In this document: piece after piece, positions 34,665-44,046 of the stretch
Numbering within the stretch: the first letter of the stretch is position 1
How the letters are laid out: each line of letters begins with the position of its first letter
Source of the DNA: Bacillota bacterium
Lineage (GTDB): Bacteria > Bacillota > Bacilli > Paenibacillales > Paenibacillaceae
DNA: 64,000 nt
NCBI GenBank assembly: GCA_023391635.1
Contig: JAEWAQ010000010.1
Location: forward strand, 1-64,000
Direction of reading: 5' to 3'
Program-made: the position numbers and the translations under genes
Notes under the pieces: generated by a model
What the model was told of the DNA's origin: nothing
The model's database searches: none
Seen by the model: the letters and a program-made list of their open reading frames with translations, nothing else

Positions 34665-35567
34665 CTAAAGTTCCTTTTTACCCATCGTTCTAAAGATGAA
34701 GAGCGTAATGATAATAACGATAGCTGTGATAATCATGGATAAAGCCGCCGCATAGCCCATTTTCCCTGTTGCATTAAAGGTTTGAAAATACATCCACGTC
34801 AATACGACCTCTGTCCGATGCGCCGGGTTGCCTCCGGTCAGTACGGCAATCGGCGTATACGTATTGAATGCGCCAATGCACAGCATGACAAGCGCGAACA
34901 GGATCGTCCCGCGAATGCCGGGCAGCGTGATATAGACGAACTGCTGCCGGCTGTTCAACCCGTCGATGGACGAAGCTTCGTAATACTCTTTGGGGACCGC
35001 CTGCAAGGCGGCCAGGAAAATGACCATATTCCAGCCAATCCCTTTCCAGAAACCGAGCAGCATCGCAACCGTAAGCGCCGACCATCGCGTGCTGAGCCAA
35101 CCGACTGGCGCATCCGCAACATGCAGAGCATCGGTGAGTATATAATTCAGCAGCCCTTGGTTGTTGAATATATACCGGAACAATAAGGCGACAACGACCC
35201 AAGAGGTGATGACCGGCAAGTAATAAGCGAGCCGAAACGTGACGCTGAGCCTCGCGATTCCGTTGATCAGCACGGCAACGAACAATCCGAGCGCCATCTG
35301 CAGAGGAACGGTAATGCCCGCATAGGCCAGCGTATTGACCAAAGCGACCTTAGCGATCGGGTCCGTCAACACCCGGATGTAATTCTCCCATCCGACGAAT
35401 TCGGAAACCTGCTGATAACCGATCTTCCAATCGAAGAAGCTCATGACCAGCATTTTCGCGATGGGATAGAAGGTGAAAACCGCTACGAACAGCAGTCCTG
35501 GAACCAACAACACGGACAAGCGCCAATCCGTTCTCCAAATCTTGCTTTTTCCGGTGCTGCCGATCAT
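34665..35567 (-). CDS. Sugar ABC transporter permease (MalF type)
   Basis: 300 residues, six helices. EAA loop KEYYEASSIDGLNSRQQFVYITLPGIRGTIL. Its start overlaps the stop of the binding-protein gene (ATGA), suggesting translational coupling. It pairs with the MalG-type permease 21 bp downstream. Confidence 0.92.
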   Translation of the reverse strand: MIGSTGKSKIWRTDWRLSVLLVPGLLFVAVFTFYPIAKMLVMSFFDWKIGYQQVSEFVGWENYIRVLTDPIAKVALVNTLAYAGITVPLQMALGLFVAVLINGIARLSVTFRLAYYLPVITSWVVVALLFRYIFNNQGLLNYILTDALHVADAPVGWLSTRWSALTVAMLLGFWKGIGWNMVIFLAALQAVPKEYYEASSIDGLNSRQQFVYITLPGIRGTILFALVMLCIGAFNTYTPIAVLTGGNPAHRTEVVLTWMYFQTFNATGKMGYAAALSMIITAIVIIITLFIFRTMGKKEL

Positions 35568-36829
35568 TTGCTTTCGGCGATCAACTGATCGATTTCTGCC
35601 GCCGCTTCATCTAGCGCTTTCTTGACTTCCTTGGCGCCTGTGATCGCTTCTGCTGCCTTGGTGGCGATAATGTTCTCCATTTCGCTCCATTTCGCGGTTA
35701 CGGGTCTCGCTTTGGCCGTCTTCAATGCCTCCGAGAATACCGGCAGCAGCGGAATCGCTTGAACCGCTTCCGGATCGGTCATCGCTTCTTTGTTGACGGG
35801 CATTTGGCCGACTTTCGCCATTTCCACTTGTGCATGCTTGTCGGTCATGAATTTGATGAATTCCCAGGCAGCCTTCTTGTGCGCGTCGTCAGACGGCTTG
35901 AACATCATGAAGTCTTCTCCGCCCAGTACGCTGACGGATCCGTTGCTGCCTGCCGGCAGCGGGATCGCGCCGTATTCGATGCCGGCATCGGCATTCGACT
36001 TCTCTCTCCAAGGACCATCCAGTTCCATCGCATAGGTCCCTGCCGCCCATCCATCCGTATCGCCGATCGCGCCAGGATCCATCGAAGGGCCTGCCAGCGC
36101 TTTAGCCTTATATAAGTCAGCAAGCTTCTGCATCACTTTCACTGCAACCGGGCCGTTGATATAGCCGTCCGCCTTGCTGTTGTCCGGCGCCAATACTTCC
36201 CCGCCCTCGCTCCAGATATAAGGACCGACGTTCCAGATTCCTGTCCAAGGTTCGACCATTCCGATCACTTTTGCACCGCTTACGCTTTTTGCCGCATCCC
36301 AAAGCTGGTCCAGTGTCTTCGGCACTTCTACGCCCGCGGTTTTCAGCAAGGTTTGGTTATAAAACAAAATTTTCGTATTCGTATTTGCCGCGATGCCGTA
36401 ATACTGGTCTCCCATTCTGGCCGTGCTGTTCGGCGCTTCGAGAATTCCGGAGGCGACGTCCTTGTAGTCGCTTAAGGCGCCCATTTCTTCCAATACGTTC
36501 AAGCTTTGAAATTGCGGGACGAACGCGATATCGCCGCGCAGAACGTCAGGCAACGTGCCTGTCGAGGCGCCGGATACCACATTGTTTTTGAGTGCCTCCC
36601 ATTCCAGGTAGACATGTTTCACTTTGACTTGTTTATGGTCCGCTTCGAACTCTTGAATGAGACGTTCCAGCGTTGCCACTTGGCCGGAGCCCGCATCGTA
36701 GTTATGCCAGAATTCGATCGTGACCGGATCACCCGAAGCGGATTTTCCGCCGCCGCTGCACGCTCCCAGCAAAGATGACACCATAATAAGCATCAGAATA
36801 ATAACGCCAACCCTTTTTCCATTATTCAT
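35564..36829 (-). CDS. Sugar-binding lipoprotein (MalE-like)
   Basis: 421 residues from ATG 36829 (GGAG 7 nt upstream). Lipoprotein signal with LLGAC (Cys near 24). Family 1 solute-binding fold (VTIEFWHNYDAGSG, GVEVPKTLDQLWDAAKSV, GTYAMELDGPW, KKAAWEFIKFMTDKHAQ). Anchored outside the membrane, it delivers the sugar to the two permeases encoded next. Neighbouring GH13 suggests maltodextrin or cyclodextrin. Confidence 0.92.
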   Translation of the reverse strand: MNNGKRVGVIILMLIMVSSLLGACSGGGKSASGDPVTIEFWHNYDAGSGQVATLERLIQEFEADHKQVKVKHVYLEWEALKNNVVSGASTGTLPDVLRGDIAFVPQFQSLNVLEEMGALSDYKDVASGILEAPNSTARMGDQYYGIAANTNTKILFYNQTLLKTAGVEVPKTLDQLWDAAKSVSGAKVIGMVEPWTGIWNVGPYIWSEGGEVLAPDNSKADGYINGPVAVKVMQKLADLYKAKALAGPSMDPGAIGDTDGWAAGTYAMELDGPWREKSNADAGIEYGAIPLPAGSNGSVSVLGGEDFMMFKPSDDAHKKAAWEFIKFMTDKHAQVEMAKVGQMPVNKEAMTDPEAVQAIPLLPVFSEALKTAKARPVTAKWSEMENIIATKAAEAITGAKEVKKALDEAAAEIDQLIAESK

Positions 36830-36875
36830 GTACGTTCTCCTCATTTCCGTTGATTTTTAGGAGTTTCGGAAATCT

Positions 36876-38597
36876 TCAGGCTTGAGCCAAGATGGTGAAG
36901 TTGAAGGCTGCCCCCTCCCATTCAAGACGAATCAATTCAAATCCATTGCCCGGGAGGTCCGTGTCATAAGACCAACTGCTCGACTGGAAGTCCAATTTTA
37001 TCGATATTTTGCATTTATTATTCCGATTGTTAAAGAGAGCGATTACATGGACTTGACCGAAGGATCTGCTGAATCCATACCCGTCTCCCCCTGTATCCAG
37101 ATGCCGAAAATCTCCATATCTAATCGCATCGTTGCTCTGCCGGAGATCAGCCCATTGGCGGTAGAACGACAAGATCTCTTCTTGCTGCGATTCCCACGCC
37201 ATCGTCCTGCGGCAATCCGGGTCCGTCTCCCCAGTCATGCCGATCTCGTCTCCATAGTAGATGAACGGCATGCCCGGGAAGGTCATCTGAAAGGCGACTG
37301 CCAGCTTAAACTTCGCGATGTCCTCGAGACAGGTGGTCAAAAACCGGGCCGTATCGTGACTGTCCAGCAAATTGTATAACACAGGGTGCGCAGCATGCGG
37401 GTAATCGTGCAGCATGCTTTCGATGCGGTTGCGAAACTCCCCGCCGTCGATGGATCGATGTGCGAAATAGTCGATAACGCTGTCGCGGAATCGGTAGTTC
37501 ATGATGGTATCCATCTGATCTCCCCGCAGCAGATCCATGCCATTCTTCCACGTCTCTCCGATCAGGAGAATTTCTCTATCCGTCTGTTTAACAGCCCTTC
37601 TGAACTCCTGCCAGAACGTAAAGTCCACTTCATCTGCCACGTCCAGCCGCCAACCATCGATGCCCGCCTCCCGGATCCAATACTCGCCGACGCTTAGAAA
37701 GTAAGCTCGTACTTCCGGATTCGCGAATTTCAATTTCGGCATCCATTTGTAGTATCCAACGCATTCGTAATTCACCAGGTCCGGATCGATTCGATCTCCT
37801 TGCACATAGAACCAATCCCAATACTTCGATTGCCTGCCATGAATCATCGCATCTTGAAAAGGTTCCGAATAATAGCCGATATGATGGAAGACGCCGTCCA
37901 GAATGACTTTCATTCGATGCCGGTGGCACAGCTGCACGAGTTCCCTCAAGTCTTCCAGCGTGCCGAACGATGGATCGATGGCGAAATAATCGATCGTATC
38001 GTATTTGTGATTCGATGGTGAATGGAAGATCGGCGTTAAATAGACGACCTCAATGCCCAAATCCTTGATATGATGGAATCGCTCGATGATCCCTCGCAAG
38101 TCTCCGCCGAAGAAATTGTCCCGGCTTGGCGGTTCGCCCCACCATTCAACAGAGGGAGGATCGTTGCTCGCATCGCCATTGAAAAACCTTTCGGGGAAGA
38201 TCTGGTAGCCGACGGCTCCTTTCGCCCAGCTCGGCACGGTAAAGATGTCCTGTTCGTTCGTGCCCGGGTATTCGAAGTATTTGTCGGGCACCTCCAATGA
38301 CAACCCGTAGACGGAATAATACATCACCTCCAGATTCCCGCGAATCTCGAAGTAGTAGGCCAAATACTTCACGGTTTCATCGAACGCCAGCCGGACATGA
38401 TGAAATTCGCTTTTCCCGTTCCAGCACCAGCTTTCGAGCTTGCATTCTTTTTTGACTTTGTCAAATTTGTTCCAGTAGATCATGTGTACGGCATACTCAG
38501 CATCCGCTGCACACCGGACTTTCACGTACAGCGTATTCCGATCGATCGGGTATACGTATTCCCTAGTGTCATCATGCGTAAACCACAGTTGATTCAT
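36876..38597 (-). CDS. GH13 neopullulanase/cyclomaltodextrinase-type enzyme
   Basis: 573 residues, no signal peptide, so intracellular. CBM34-like N domain (about 1-120), then the alpha-amylase barrel with the four conserved regions: DGVFHH (about 234-239), GWRLDVADEV with nucleophile Asp319, LIGETW with acid Glu348, LLDSHDTARF with Asp415. It would split imported malto-oligosaccharides or cyclodextrins. AGAGGTGG precedes the ATG. Second gene of the operon, 10 bp after lacI and 46 bp before the binding-protein gene. Confidence 0.93.
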   Translation of the reverse strand: MNQLWFTHDDTREYVYPIDRNTLYVKVRCAADAEYAVHMIYWNKFDKVKKECKLESWCWNGKSEFHHVRLAFDETVKYLAYYFEIRGNLEVMYYSVYGLSLEVPDKYFEYPGTNEQDIFTVPSWAKGAVGYQIFPERFFNGDASNDPPSVEWWGEPPSRDNFFGGDLRGIIERFHHIKDLGIEVVYLTPIFHSPSNHKYDTIDYFAIDPSFGTLEDLRELVQLCHRHRMKVILDGVFHHIGYYSEPFQDAMIHGRQSKYWDWFYVQGDRIDPDLVNYECVGYYKWMPKLKFANPEVRAYFLSVGEYWIREAGIDGWRLDVADEVDFTFWQEFRRAVKQTDREILLIGETWKNGMDLLRGDQMDTIMNYRFRDSVIDYFAHRSIDGGEFRNRIESMLHDYPHAAHPVLYNLLDSHDTARFLTTCLEDIAKFKLAVAFQMTFPGMPFIYYGDEIGMTGETDPDCRRTMAWESQQEEILSFYRQWADLRQSNDAIRYGDFRHLDTGGDGYGFSRSFGQVHVIALFNNRNNKCKISIKLDFQSSSWSYDTDLPGNGFELIRLEWEGAAFNFTILAQA

Positions 38598-38607
38598 ATT
38601 CCACCTC

Positions 38608-39627
38608 TTAAGTTGCCGACTGGGTCGTTTCTCTCTCTTCTAGCACGGTAGAGAGGAATATTTCTCGCTCCCTCGTCCCCGGATTTTCGATAAATTCGAA
38701 CAGCAGCTTCGCGGATTGCATTCCCAATCCATAGACGTCAACATTGATCGTCGATATTTTGGGATAGGTGAGCTCGGCAATTTGGGCATTATCGAAGCTA
38801 ATCAAGCTAATATCTTGCGGAATCGAACGCCCGGCATCCTGGATCGCTTTGATGGCTCCGACGCCCATGATGTGATCCGCGCAAATCACGGCATCCGGCA
38901 CCACTTGTTCATTCAATAAAGCTCTCATCATGTTGTATCCATCGTCCCTCGTATTCCCTCCTTCCTTCACGAGCCCCGGATCGTAGGCAATGCCACTATT
39001 GTCCAGAGCCAGCCGGTACCCCTCGAATCTCCTTCGATTGAACACTTTCGATTCATCGTAGCCCATCAACGCAATCTTCGTCCGATTCTGGTCGATGAAG
39101 AAGTTCGCAGCCTGCTCGCCGGCTTTGCGGTTGTTGATGTCCACCCAGTTAACGGAGTCTTTCATATTCGCCGGTTCGCCAATGACGACGAATGGAATCT
39201 GATTCGCCTTTAACTTCTTGGCCATCTTGGCGTTCATGATGGACGAAGGCAATATGATGCCTTCCGTCCGTTTGCCCTTGATTAACCAATCCATCACGCT
39301 TTCATCGCGCAATGTGGTATTCAGATTGGACACGATTAAACAATATTCTTTGCTATAGACGACCTTCTCGATCCCGTGCATGACTTCTTGGAAGAAGGGG
39401 TTGTAGTAAGATTGCTCATCCTCGATGTCGACAATCAGCGTGATGGTGTACGAATTGTTGTTGGACAACGCTTGTGCCATGCGATTGGGCGAATAATTTA
39501 AAGCTTTGATCGCCTCCAATACTTTATCCTTGGTCTTCGACGGGATCGAGGGGTGATCGTTAATGGTTCTTGATACCGTAGACACGGATACCCCGGCTGC
39601 TTTCGCGACATCTTTGATACTGGCCAT
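38608..39627 (-). CDS. LacI family regulator of the malto-oligosaccharide operon
   Basis: 339 residues from ATG 39627 (GGGAGG 5 nt upstream; the frame is open to 39675). LacI HTH at the N-terminus (MASIKDVAKAAGVSVSTVSRTINDHPSIPSKT) and hinge helix NRMAQALSNN, then a periplasmic-binding-protein-like effector domain. First gene of the operon and therefore autoregulated, most likely through the AACCGGTT operator in its promoter. Confidence 0.94.
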   Translation of the reverse strand: MASIKDVAKAAGVSVSTVSRTINDHPSIPSKTKDKVLEAIKALNYSPNRMAQALSNNNSYTITLIVDIEDEQSYYNPFFQEVMHGIEKVVYSKEYCLIVSNLNTTLRDESVMDWLIKGKRTEGIILPSSIMNAKMAKKLKANQIPFVVIGEPANMKDSVNWVDINNRKAGEQAANFFIDQNRTKIALMGYDESKVFNRRRFEGYRLALDNSGIAYDPGLVKEGGNTRDDGYNMMRALLNEQVVPDAVICADHIMGVGAIKAIQDAGRSIPQDISLISFDNAQIAELTYPKISTINVDVYGLGMQSAKLLFEFIENPGTREREIFLSTVLEERETTQSAT

Positions 39628-39747
39628 AAGGACCTCCCGATAAATGAAATGTTTAATTAACGAATACGGTTTCATACTATCGACGACGATAAAGCCTATA
39701 AAATAGTTATATTATTAAGATCAAACGCGATTAATATTTAATTTTAC

Positions 39748-39797
39748 GCAACCGGTTTCATTAATTTGAGTATAAGAGGGATCGTTTCTTTTGTCAA
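39748..39797 (-). promoter_or_regulatory. Promoter and LacI operator of the lacI-GH13-malEFG operon
   Basis: TTGACA (complement of 39792-39797)-17 bp-TATACT (complement of 39769-39774) is close to consensus. The operator GAAACCGGTTGC, centred on AACCGGTT (39750-39757), lies about 11 bp downstream of the -10. A half-similar GAAACCG occurs nearer the gene (about 39670-39677). Confidence 0.85.
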
Positions 39798-39840
39798 TAA
39801 CCCCATTCAAATCGAAATCGCCAACAAGTTAGAAATGGCG

Positions 39841-39869
39841 AGTCTGCGCTTCCGCGCAAACCCGCCAAA
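39841..39869 (-). terminator. Weak hairpin terminator after the SDR gene
   Basis: Leftwards, GGCGGGTTTGCGC / GCGCAGACTCGCC pairs imperfectly, followed by ATTTCT. It lies between the 3' end of the SDR gene and the lacI promoter; the remaining bases here show nothing else. Confidence 0.45.
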
Positions 39870-39919
39870 AAGTACACCCATAGAATTCGCCTAAGTGAAA
39901 TGCCAATCTACCGCATGCC

Positions 39920-40570
39920 TCATGCATCGCGCGCGGCGCGGATGATCTGCGCGGAGCCGTGAAGATGCACGCCCGTCTGGCCGCTTAGCGCTGCAACGAG
40001 CAGCGCCTTGGCCACAGCTTGCGCCTGAACGGGGCGGTATGGGCCCATGATTCCCGAAAACAACGGCAATAGAGCGCCCATGGCACGTTCGCCCAAGCGA
40101 AACTCCTCGCGTCTGCCGAGCAAGAGGGAGGGCCGGAAAACATGCAGGCAGGGGAGCTCCAAACCGCGCAAATCTCGTTCGACTTCGCCTTTGACACGCA
40201 GATAGAAATTTCGGGAATGGGGATTCGCGCCAATCGAGGTCACGATGAGAAGTTGCGCCGCCCCTTGATCTTTTGCCAACCTGCCCAGAGACAAAGGATA
40301 TTCATAGTCAACTTGCCGAAACGCTTCCTGCGTGCCTGCTTTCTTGATTGTCGTGCCCAGCGTGCAGAATACATCTGTCCCTGCAAGTGCAAGATCCGAT
40401 TGCGCCAGCGAATTGAAATCGATGATCCGCTCGCGAACCTTGGGACCCGCGTACCCGCTCGGTCGACGCACAAGCACGGTTACCTCTTCATACCTCTCGT
40501 CGACAAGCAGCAAGGCAACCAGCGCTTGCCCAACCAACCCGGTGGCCCCAACCACGACTGCTCTTCGCAT
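39920..40570 (-). CDS. Atypical short-chain dehydrogenase (NAD(P)-binding, HTATIP2-like)
   Basis: 216 residues from ATG 40570; ATGs at 40579 and 40591 are alternatives. Rossmann motif VVVGATGLVGQALV, LGTTIKKAGTQEAFRQVDYEY and VTSIGANPHSRNFYLRVKGEVERDL, with the Ser/Tyr/Lys arrangement of atypical SDRs. Resembles the YwnB/HTATIP2-like group. It starts about 46 bp after the ABC permease stop and may belong to that transcript. Function unknown. Confidence 0.82.
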   Translation of the reverse strand: MRRAVVVGATGLVGQALVALLLVDERYEEVTVLVRRPSGYAGPKVRERIIDFNSLAQSDLALAGTDVFCTLGTTIKKAGTQEAFRQVDYEYPLSLGRLAKDQGAAQLLIVTSIGANPHSRNFYLRVKGEVERDLRGLELPCLHVFRPSLLLGRREEFRLGERAMGALLPLFSGIMGPYRPVQAQAVAKALLVAALSGQTGVHLHGSAQIIRAARDA

Positions 40571-40616
40571 TCCCGCCATATCCCCTTTCATCGTATACAT
40601 TTGCTGTCCCAAATGC

Positions 40617-42224
40617 CTACTTGACCTTGAATGTTCTTGGGCCAAAGCGGCTGACGAGCGTTGCCGAGGCAAGCAAGTACAGCGCAGACAGAACAAGCGC
40701 GCCGCCTGCGATCGCTGTCGGATGGGGGCGCAGAATAAGGGTAACCCAGCACGCCATGGAGAGGCCCAGGTTGAGCACGTGGAATATCGGGTTCTTCGCG
40801 TTCATCTCTGCCGAATACGGCTGAAGCAAGTAATAAAGCAGCAGATGATGGGCGGAGAACAACCAAGCGAGCGCCAGAACCGCCACCCACAACGGCAGCA
40901 GTTGGCCGGCATCGAGCGGCCAACCAGCGATGGCGGCCGCGATCGTCAGCATCGCGCCGAGCGCGGCGCCAATCAACATATTCATACCGCCAAGCCGCCG
41001 CAATCGCAGGATGAAGTGCTTGCCGGCCGCCTCCCGGTAGAAACCGTAGCGCATGAGCGGCATATCGCAGTTATAGAACAACGCCCGGCAAAGCCGCTCT
41101 CCGTTTGACAGTAAATACATGGCGAACGGCAAATAGGGCAACAGCGTGTGCAGCGACCAGCCGGTCGGGGCTCCTCCTGCCGCCAATCCTGCACAGGCCG
41201 CCGCTCCTGCGCCGGCGATGACAGCCAGTCGGTTCAGCAGCGGCTTGCGGACGAGCCGGCGATGCCGCTGGAAGAACAGCGCATTCAGGCGAGCATAGCC
41301 TTGCTTACGGGTGAAGCTGCTTGCAGCCATATACCCCGCGTCCGTATTCACGTCTTTGAAATCGCCACTCTTCACCACGACATCGGCTTTTCTCGCATCC
41401 GTCATGAGCTGGCTAAGATTCAGCAGCGGATCGTCTCGCTTCACTGCGGCATCCACGGCTTCGGCATAATCCGGATATCGGGCCAGTCGAACGGCAGCAA
41501 GCAAGCCCAACGCCACAGCGAGCATCTCGAATGGCAACGACAGCAGCAACTTGCCGATTTGGATCGACCCGTTCAGCAACAGCGACCCATACGCCAGCGC
41601 GGCGCCGGCAAGCAAGCTGAACCAGACGACGGCGTTCTTCTTCACGAGGATGATGCCGGTGCGGCGGAACAGCAGCAGATGCATATATTCAGCGAAAATT
41701 CTCCAGCCCGTCATGGCAATTGCAGCCAGCGCGCCTGCCAGCAGTGTGCCTCCCGCCAGCGGCACGAATACCATCAGCGCCAGTAAGGAGGCAAGGAAAA
41801 ACACGATATATCGATGCGCCAGCATTCCTTGGACATAATCTTGCGGCGGGATCCGCATCAGCTTCACCGCCACGAATTTACTTCGTTTGGTTTCCAGCAC
41901 CCTGGCATTCCATACAGGGGCGGCCAGGAAGCTCAGCGCCGCCAGCATCGTCATGAACGCCGGGAGCGGCTCGTCGGTTGTCGTCGCCGGCCAGTAGATC
42001 AGCAAGCCAACAGATCCGAGATGCAGCGCCACGGTACCCATTACACTAAGAACCATTACCGCCGTGGACATGCCCCTCTTCCAGCCGACAGCGGAATACA
42101 ACGTCTCGGGTATGGAACGGCCGACCAACGGCAGCCGTTGCATATAGTAAATCAGCCGATTGAGGAAGGACGACACCATAATGGCCATAACCAGCCGATA
42201 GCCGCTAACCATGGGCAGGTTCAT
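40617..42224 (-). CDS. Large ABC permease subunit (about 12 helices)
   Basis: 535 residues with about ten to twelve hydrophobic segments and a polar central part (about 265-310, DDPLLNLSQLMTDARKADVVVKSGD). Overlaps the ATPase gene by 20 bp. The ATG at 42224 touches AAGGA; the ATG at 42212 is better spaced. The family is not one I can name; by context it forms the membrane part of an export or bacteriocin/lantibiotic-defence-like ABC system. Confidence 0.8.
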   Translation of the reverse strand: MNLPMVSGYRLVMAIMVSSFLNRLIYYMQRLPLVGRSIPETLYSAVGWKRGMSTAVMVLSVMGTVALHLGSVGLLIYWPATTTDEPLPAFMTMLAALSFLAAPVWNARVLETKRSKFVAVKLMRIPPQDYVQGMLAHRYIVFFLASLLALMVFVPLAGGTLLAGALAAIAMTGWRIFAEYMHLLLFRRTGIILVKKNAVVWFSLLAGAALAYGSLLLNGSIQIGKLLLSLPFEMLAVALGLLAAVRLARYPDYAEAVDAAVKRDDPLLNLSQLMTDARKADVVVKSGDFKDVNTDAGYMAASSFTRKQGYARLNALFFQRHRRLVRKPLLNRLAVIAGAGAAACAGLAAGGAPTGWSLHTLLPYLPFAMYLLSNGERLCRALFYNCDMPLMRYGFYREAAGKHFILRLRRLGGMNMLIGAALGAMLTIAAAIAGWPLDAGQLLPLWVAVLALAWLFSAHHLLLYYLLQPYSAEMNAKNPIFHVLNLGLSMACWVTLILRPHPTAIAGGALVLSALYLLASATLVSRFGPRTFKVK

Positions 42225-42921
42225 CCTTCAACAAGGAGATGACCGATTGTTCGAAGTCCGGACTGCGCAGCAGTTCGGAGGGTACGGCTGACAGCTGCCC
42301 CTGGTTCAGAATGACCAGTTCGTCGCACAGATCGGTTGCCAACTGCAGAATATGCGTGGAGAAAATCAGAATATGATCCTTCTTCATCTCGCGCAGCATC
42401 TGCTTCATCTCCAGCGCGACGATCACGTCGAAGGAGGTGAGCGGCTCGTCCAGCAGGATGACCGGCGGCTTGGCAATCAGGTATAACAGCATTTGCAGCT
42501 TATTTTTCATGCCGTGGGAATACCCTTTGATCAGCCGATGCCGATCCTCTGCGCTGATTCGTATTCGGCCGAACCATTCGTCTATATCGATACCCGCCTG
42601 CGCCTTCCCGGGGTTCGCTTCCAGGAAGAACTGCACGAACTCATAGCCCGTCAGAAATTCCGGCAGAATCGGCAGCGAGAAGACGTACCCGACATCCGTA
42701 TCCTTCAATGCCGCCTTTCCGCTCTCGTCTTCCAGCCAGACCTCTCCCGCGTCCATCGGGAGCTCCCGGCTAAGGCAATTAAACAGGGTGGTCTTGCCCG
42801 CCCCGTTGCGTCCGAGCAATCCGTAGATTTTGCCTTGTTCGAATGGGAACGAAGCGCCTTGCAGCACGCGCTTGTGGTTAAATGTCTTAACGACACCCTC
42901 CAGAACCAACTGCAATTGCAT
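42205..42921 (-). CDS. ABC transporter ATP-binding protein with degenerate signature
   Basis: 238 residues. Walker A GLLGRNGAGKTTLF, Walker B PPVILLDEPLTSFD, H-loop FSTHILQLA. The signature motif reads YSHGMKNKL instead of LSGGQ. GGAGGAG abuts the ATG at 42921; a TTG at 42915 has better spacing. Works with the overlapping permease gene. Confidence 0.88.
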   Translation of the reverse strand: MQLQLVLEGVVKTFNHKRVLQGASFPFEQGKIYGLLGRNGAGKTTLFNCLSRELPMDAGEVWLEDESGKAALKDTDVGYVFSLPILPEFLTGYEFVQFFLEANPGKAQAGIDIDEWFGRIRISAEDRHRLIKGYSHGMKNKLQMLLYLIAKPPVILLDEPLTSFDVIVALEMKQMLREMKKDHILIFSTHILQLATDLCDELVILNQGQLSAVPSELLRSPDFEQSVISLLKDEPAHG

Positions 42922-43006
42922 CTCCTCCGTCAGCCTCTTTCCTCCTTAATACGTCCCGTAAGCAAACGGGTTGCGCGCCCAACCCAAGTGTCCTGACAAC
43001 AAACAA

Positions 43007-43038
43007 CCCCCGGCAGCACCGAGTACCGGTGCCGGGGG
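43007..43038 (-). terminator. Terminator of the YesMN-controlled transporter operon
   Basis: CCCCCGGCA (43007-43015) pairs with TGCCGGGGG (43030-43038). Leftwards it is followed by TTGTTTGTTG. Confidence 0.8.
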
Positions 43039-43082
43039 CTGTTCACATTACGAAACAACATATACACGGCTGCATCCCCGCA

Positions 43083-44030
43083 CTACCCCTTCACGCCGCC
43101 GACCATCATCCCTTTGACGAAATACTTCTGCAGGAACGGGTACACGCAAATGATCGGCACGGAGGCGACGATCGTCATCGTCGCGCGGATCGAGAGCGGC
43201 GTAACGGTGTTCGCCGCGCTGTTGTTCGCATTCGCGAACACGTCGCCCAGCGATTTGGCCCCGCTCGAGGCGTTAGAGTTCTGCAATATTTTCTGCAACT
43301 CGTACTGCAGCGTGCTCAGATCGATGTTCGACGAGTTGTACAGGAACACATCGAACCAGGCGTTCCACTGGAAGACGGCGGTGAACAGCGCCACCGTCGC
43401 CAGCACGGGCGTGCACAGGGGCAGCACGATGTTGAAGAACGTGCGGTACTCGCCTGCGCCGTCGATACGAGCCGATTCGAGAATGCTGTCCGGCAAGCCG
43501 TAGATGAACGAGCGGATGATGATCAGGTTGAACACGCCGATGACGCCGGGGAAAATATACACCCAGAAATTATTGTACAGCCCCAGGTCGCGCATGAGCA
43601 GAAATTCCGGAATGAGCCCGCCGTGAAAATACATGGTCAGGATGAACGCGATCGTGATGAATTTGCGCAGCACATAGTCTTCCCGACTGATCGTGTACGC
43701 GACCATGGCCGAGCTGAACACCGTCACGACGGTGCCGAGCACCGTGCGCAGCACCGAGATCATCGTCGCATGGAAGATGGTCGCTTCGTTGAACACGAAC
43801 TCGTAGTTATCCCAGGACCATGCGCGAGGTAATAAATAGATGCCGCCCCGGATCGAATCCTGCGGGTCGTTGAACGATACCGCGAGCGTGTTCACAAAAG
43901 GATACAGCGTCACCACCATCAGCAAGACCATGAACAGGATATTCAAGTAATCGAATATCCGGTCGCCAAGCGACATGCGCATGCGCTGGAACTGCCTGGA
44001 TTTGGCTCTAGCCGACATTTCCGCCGCCAC
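43083..44030 (-). CDS. ABC transporter permease (LplC/YtcP type)
   Basis: 315 residues from a GTG at 44030 (GAGGAGGGG 6 nt upstream). Six helices; EAA-like loop DSILESARIDGAGEYRTFFNIVLPLCTPVLAT; typical C-terminus FLQKYFVKGMMVGGVKG. Paired with the LplB-type permease 17 bp upstream. The family imports oligosaccharides, often pectin or xylan-derived, with a shared ATPase. Confidence 0.93.
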   Translation of the reverse strand: MAAEMSARAKSRQFQRMRMSLGDRIFDYLNILFMVLLMVVTLYPFVNTLAVSFNDPQDSIRGGIYLLPRAWSWDNYEFVFNEATIFHATMISVLRTVLGTVVTVFSSAMVAYTISREDYVLRKFITIAFILTMYFHGGLIPEFLLMRDLGLYNNFWVYIFPGVIGVFNLIIIRSFIYGLPDSILESARIDGAGEYRTFFNIVLPLCTPVLATVALFTAVFQWNAWFDVFLYNSSNIDLSTLQYELQKILQNSNASSGAKSLGDVFANANNSAANTVTPLSIRATMTIVASVPIICVYPFLQKYFVKGMMVGGVKG

Positions 44031-44046
44031 GTAAAGCCCCTCCTCT

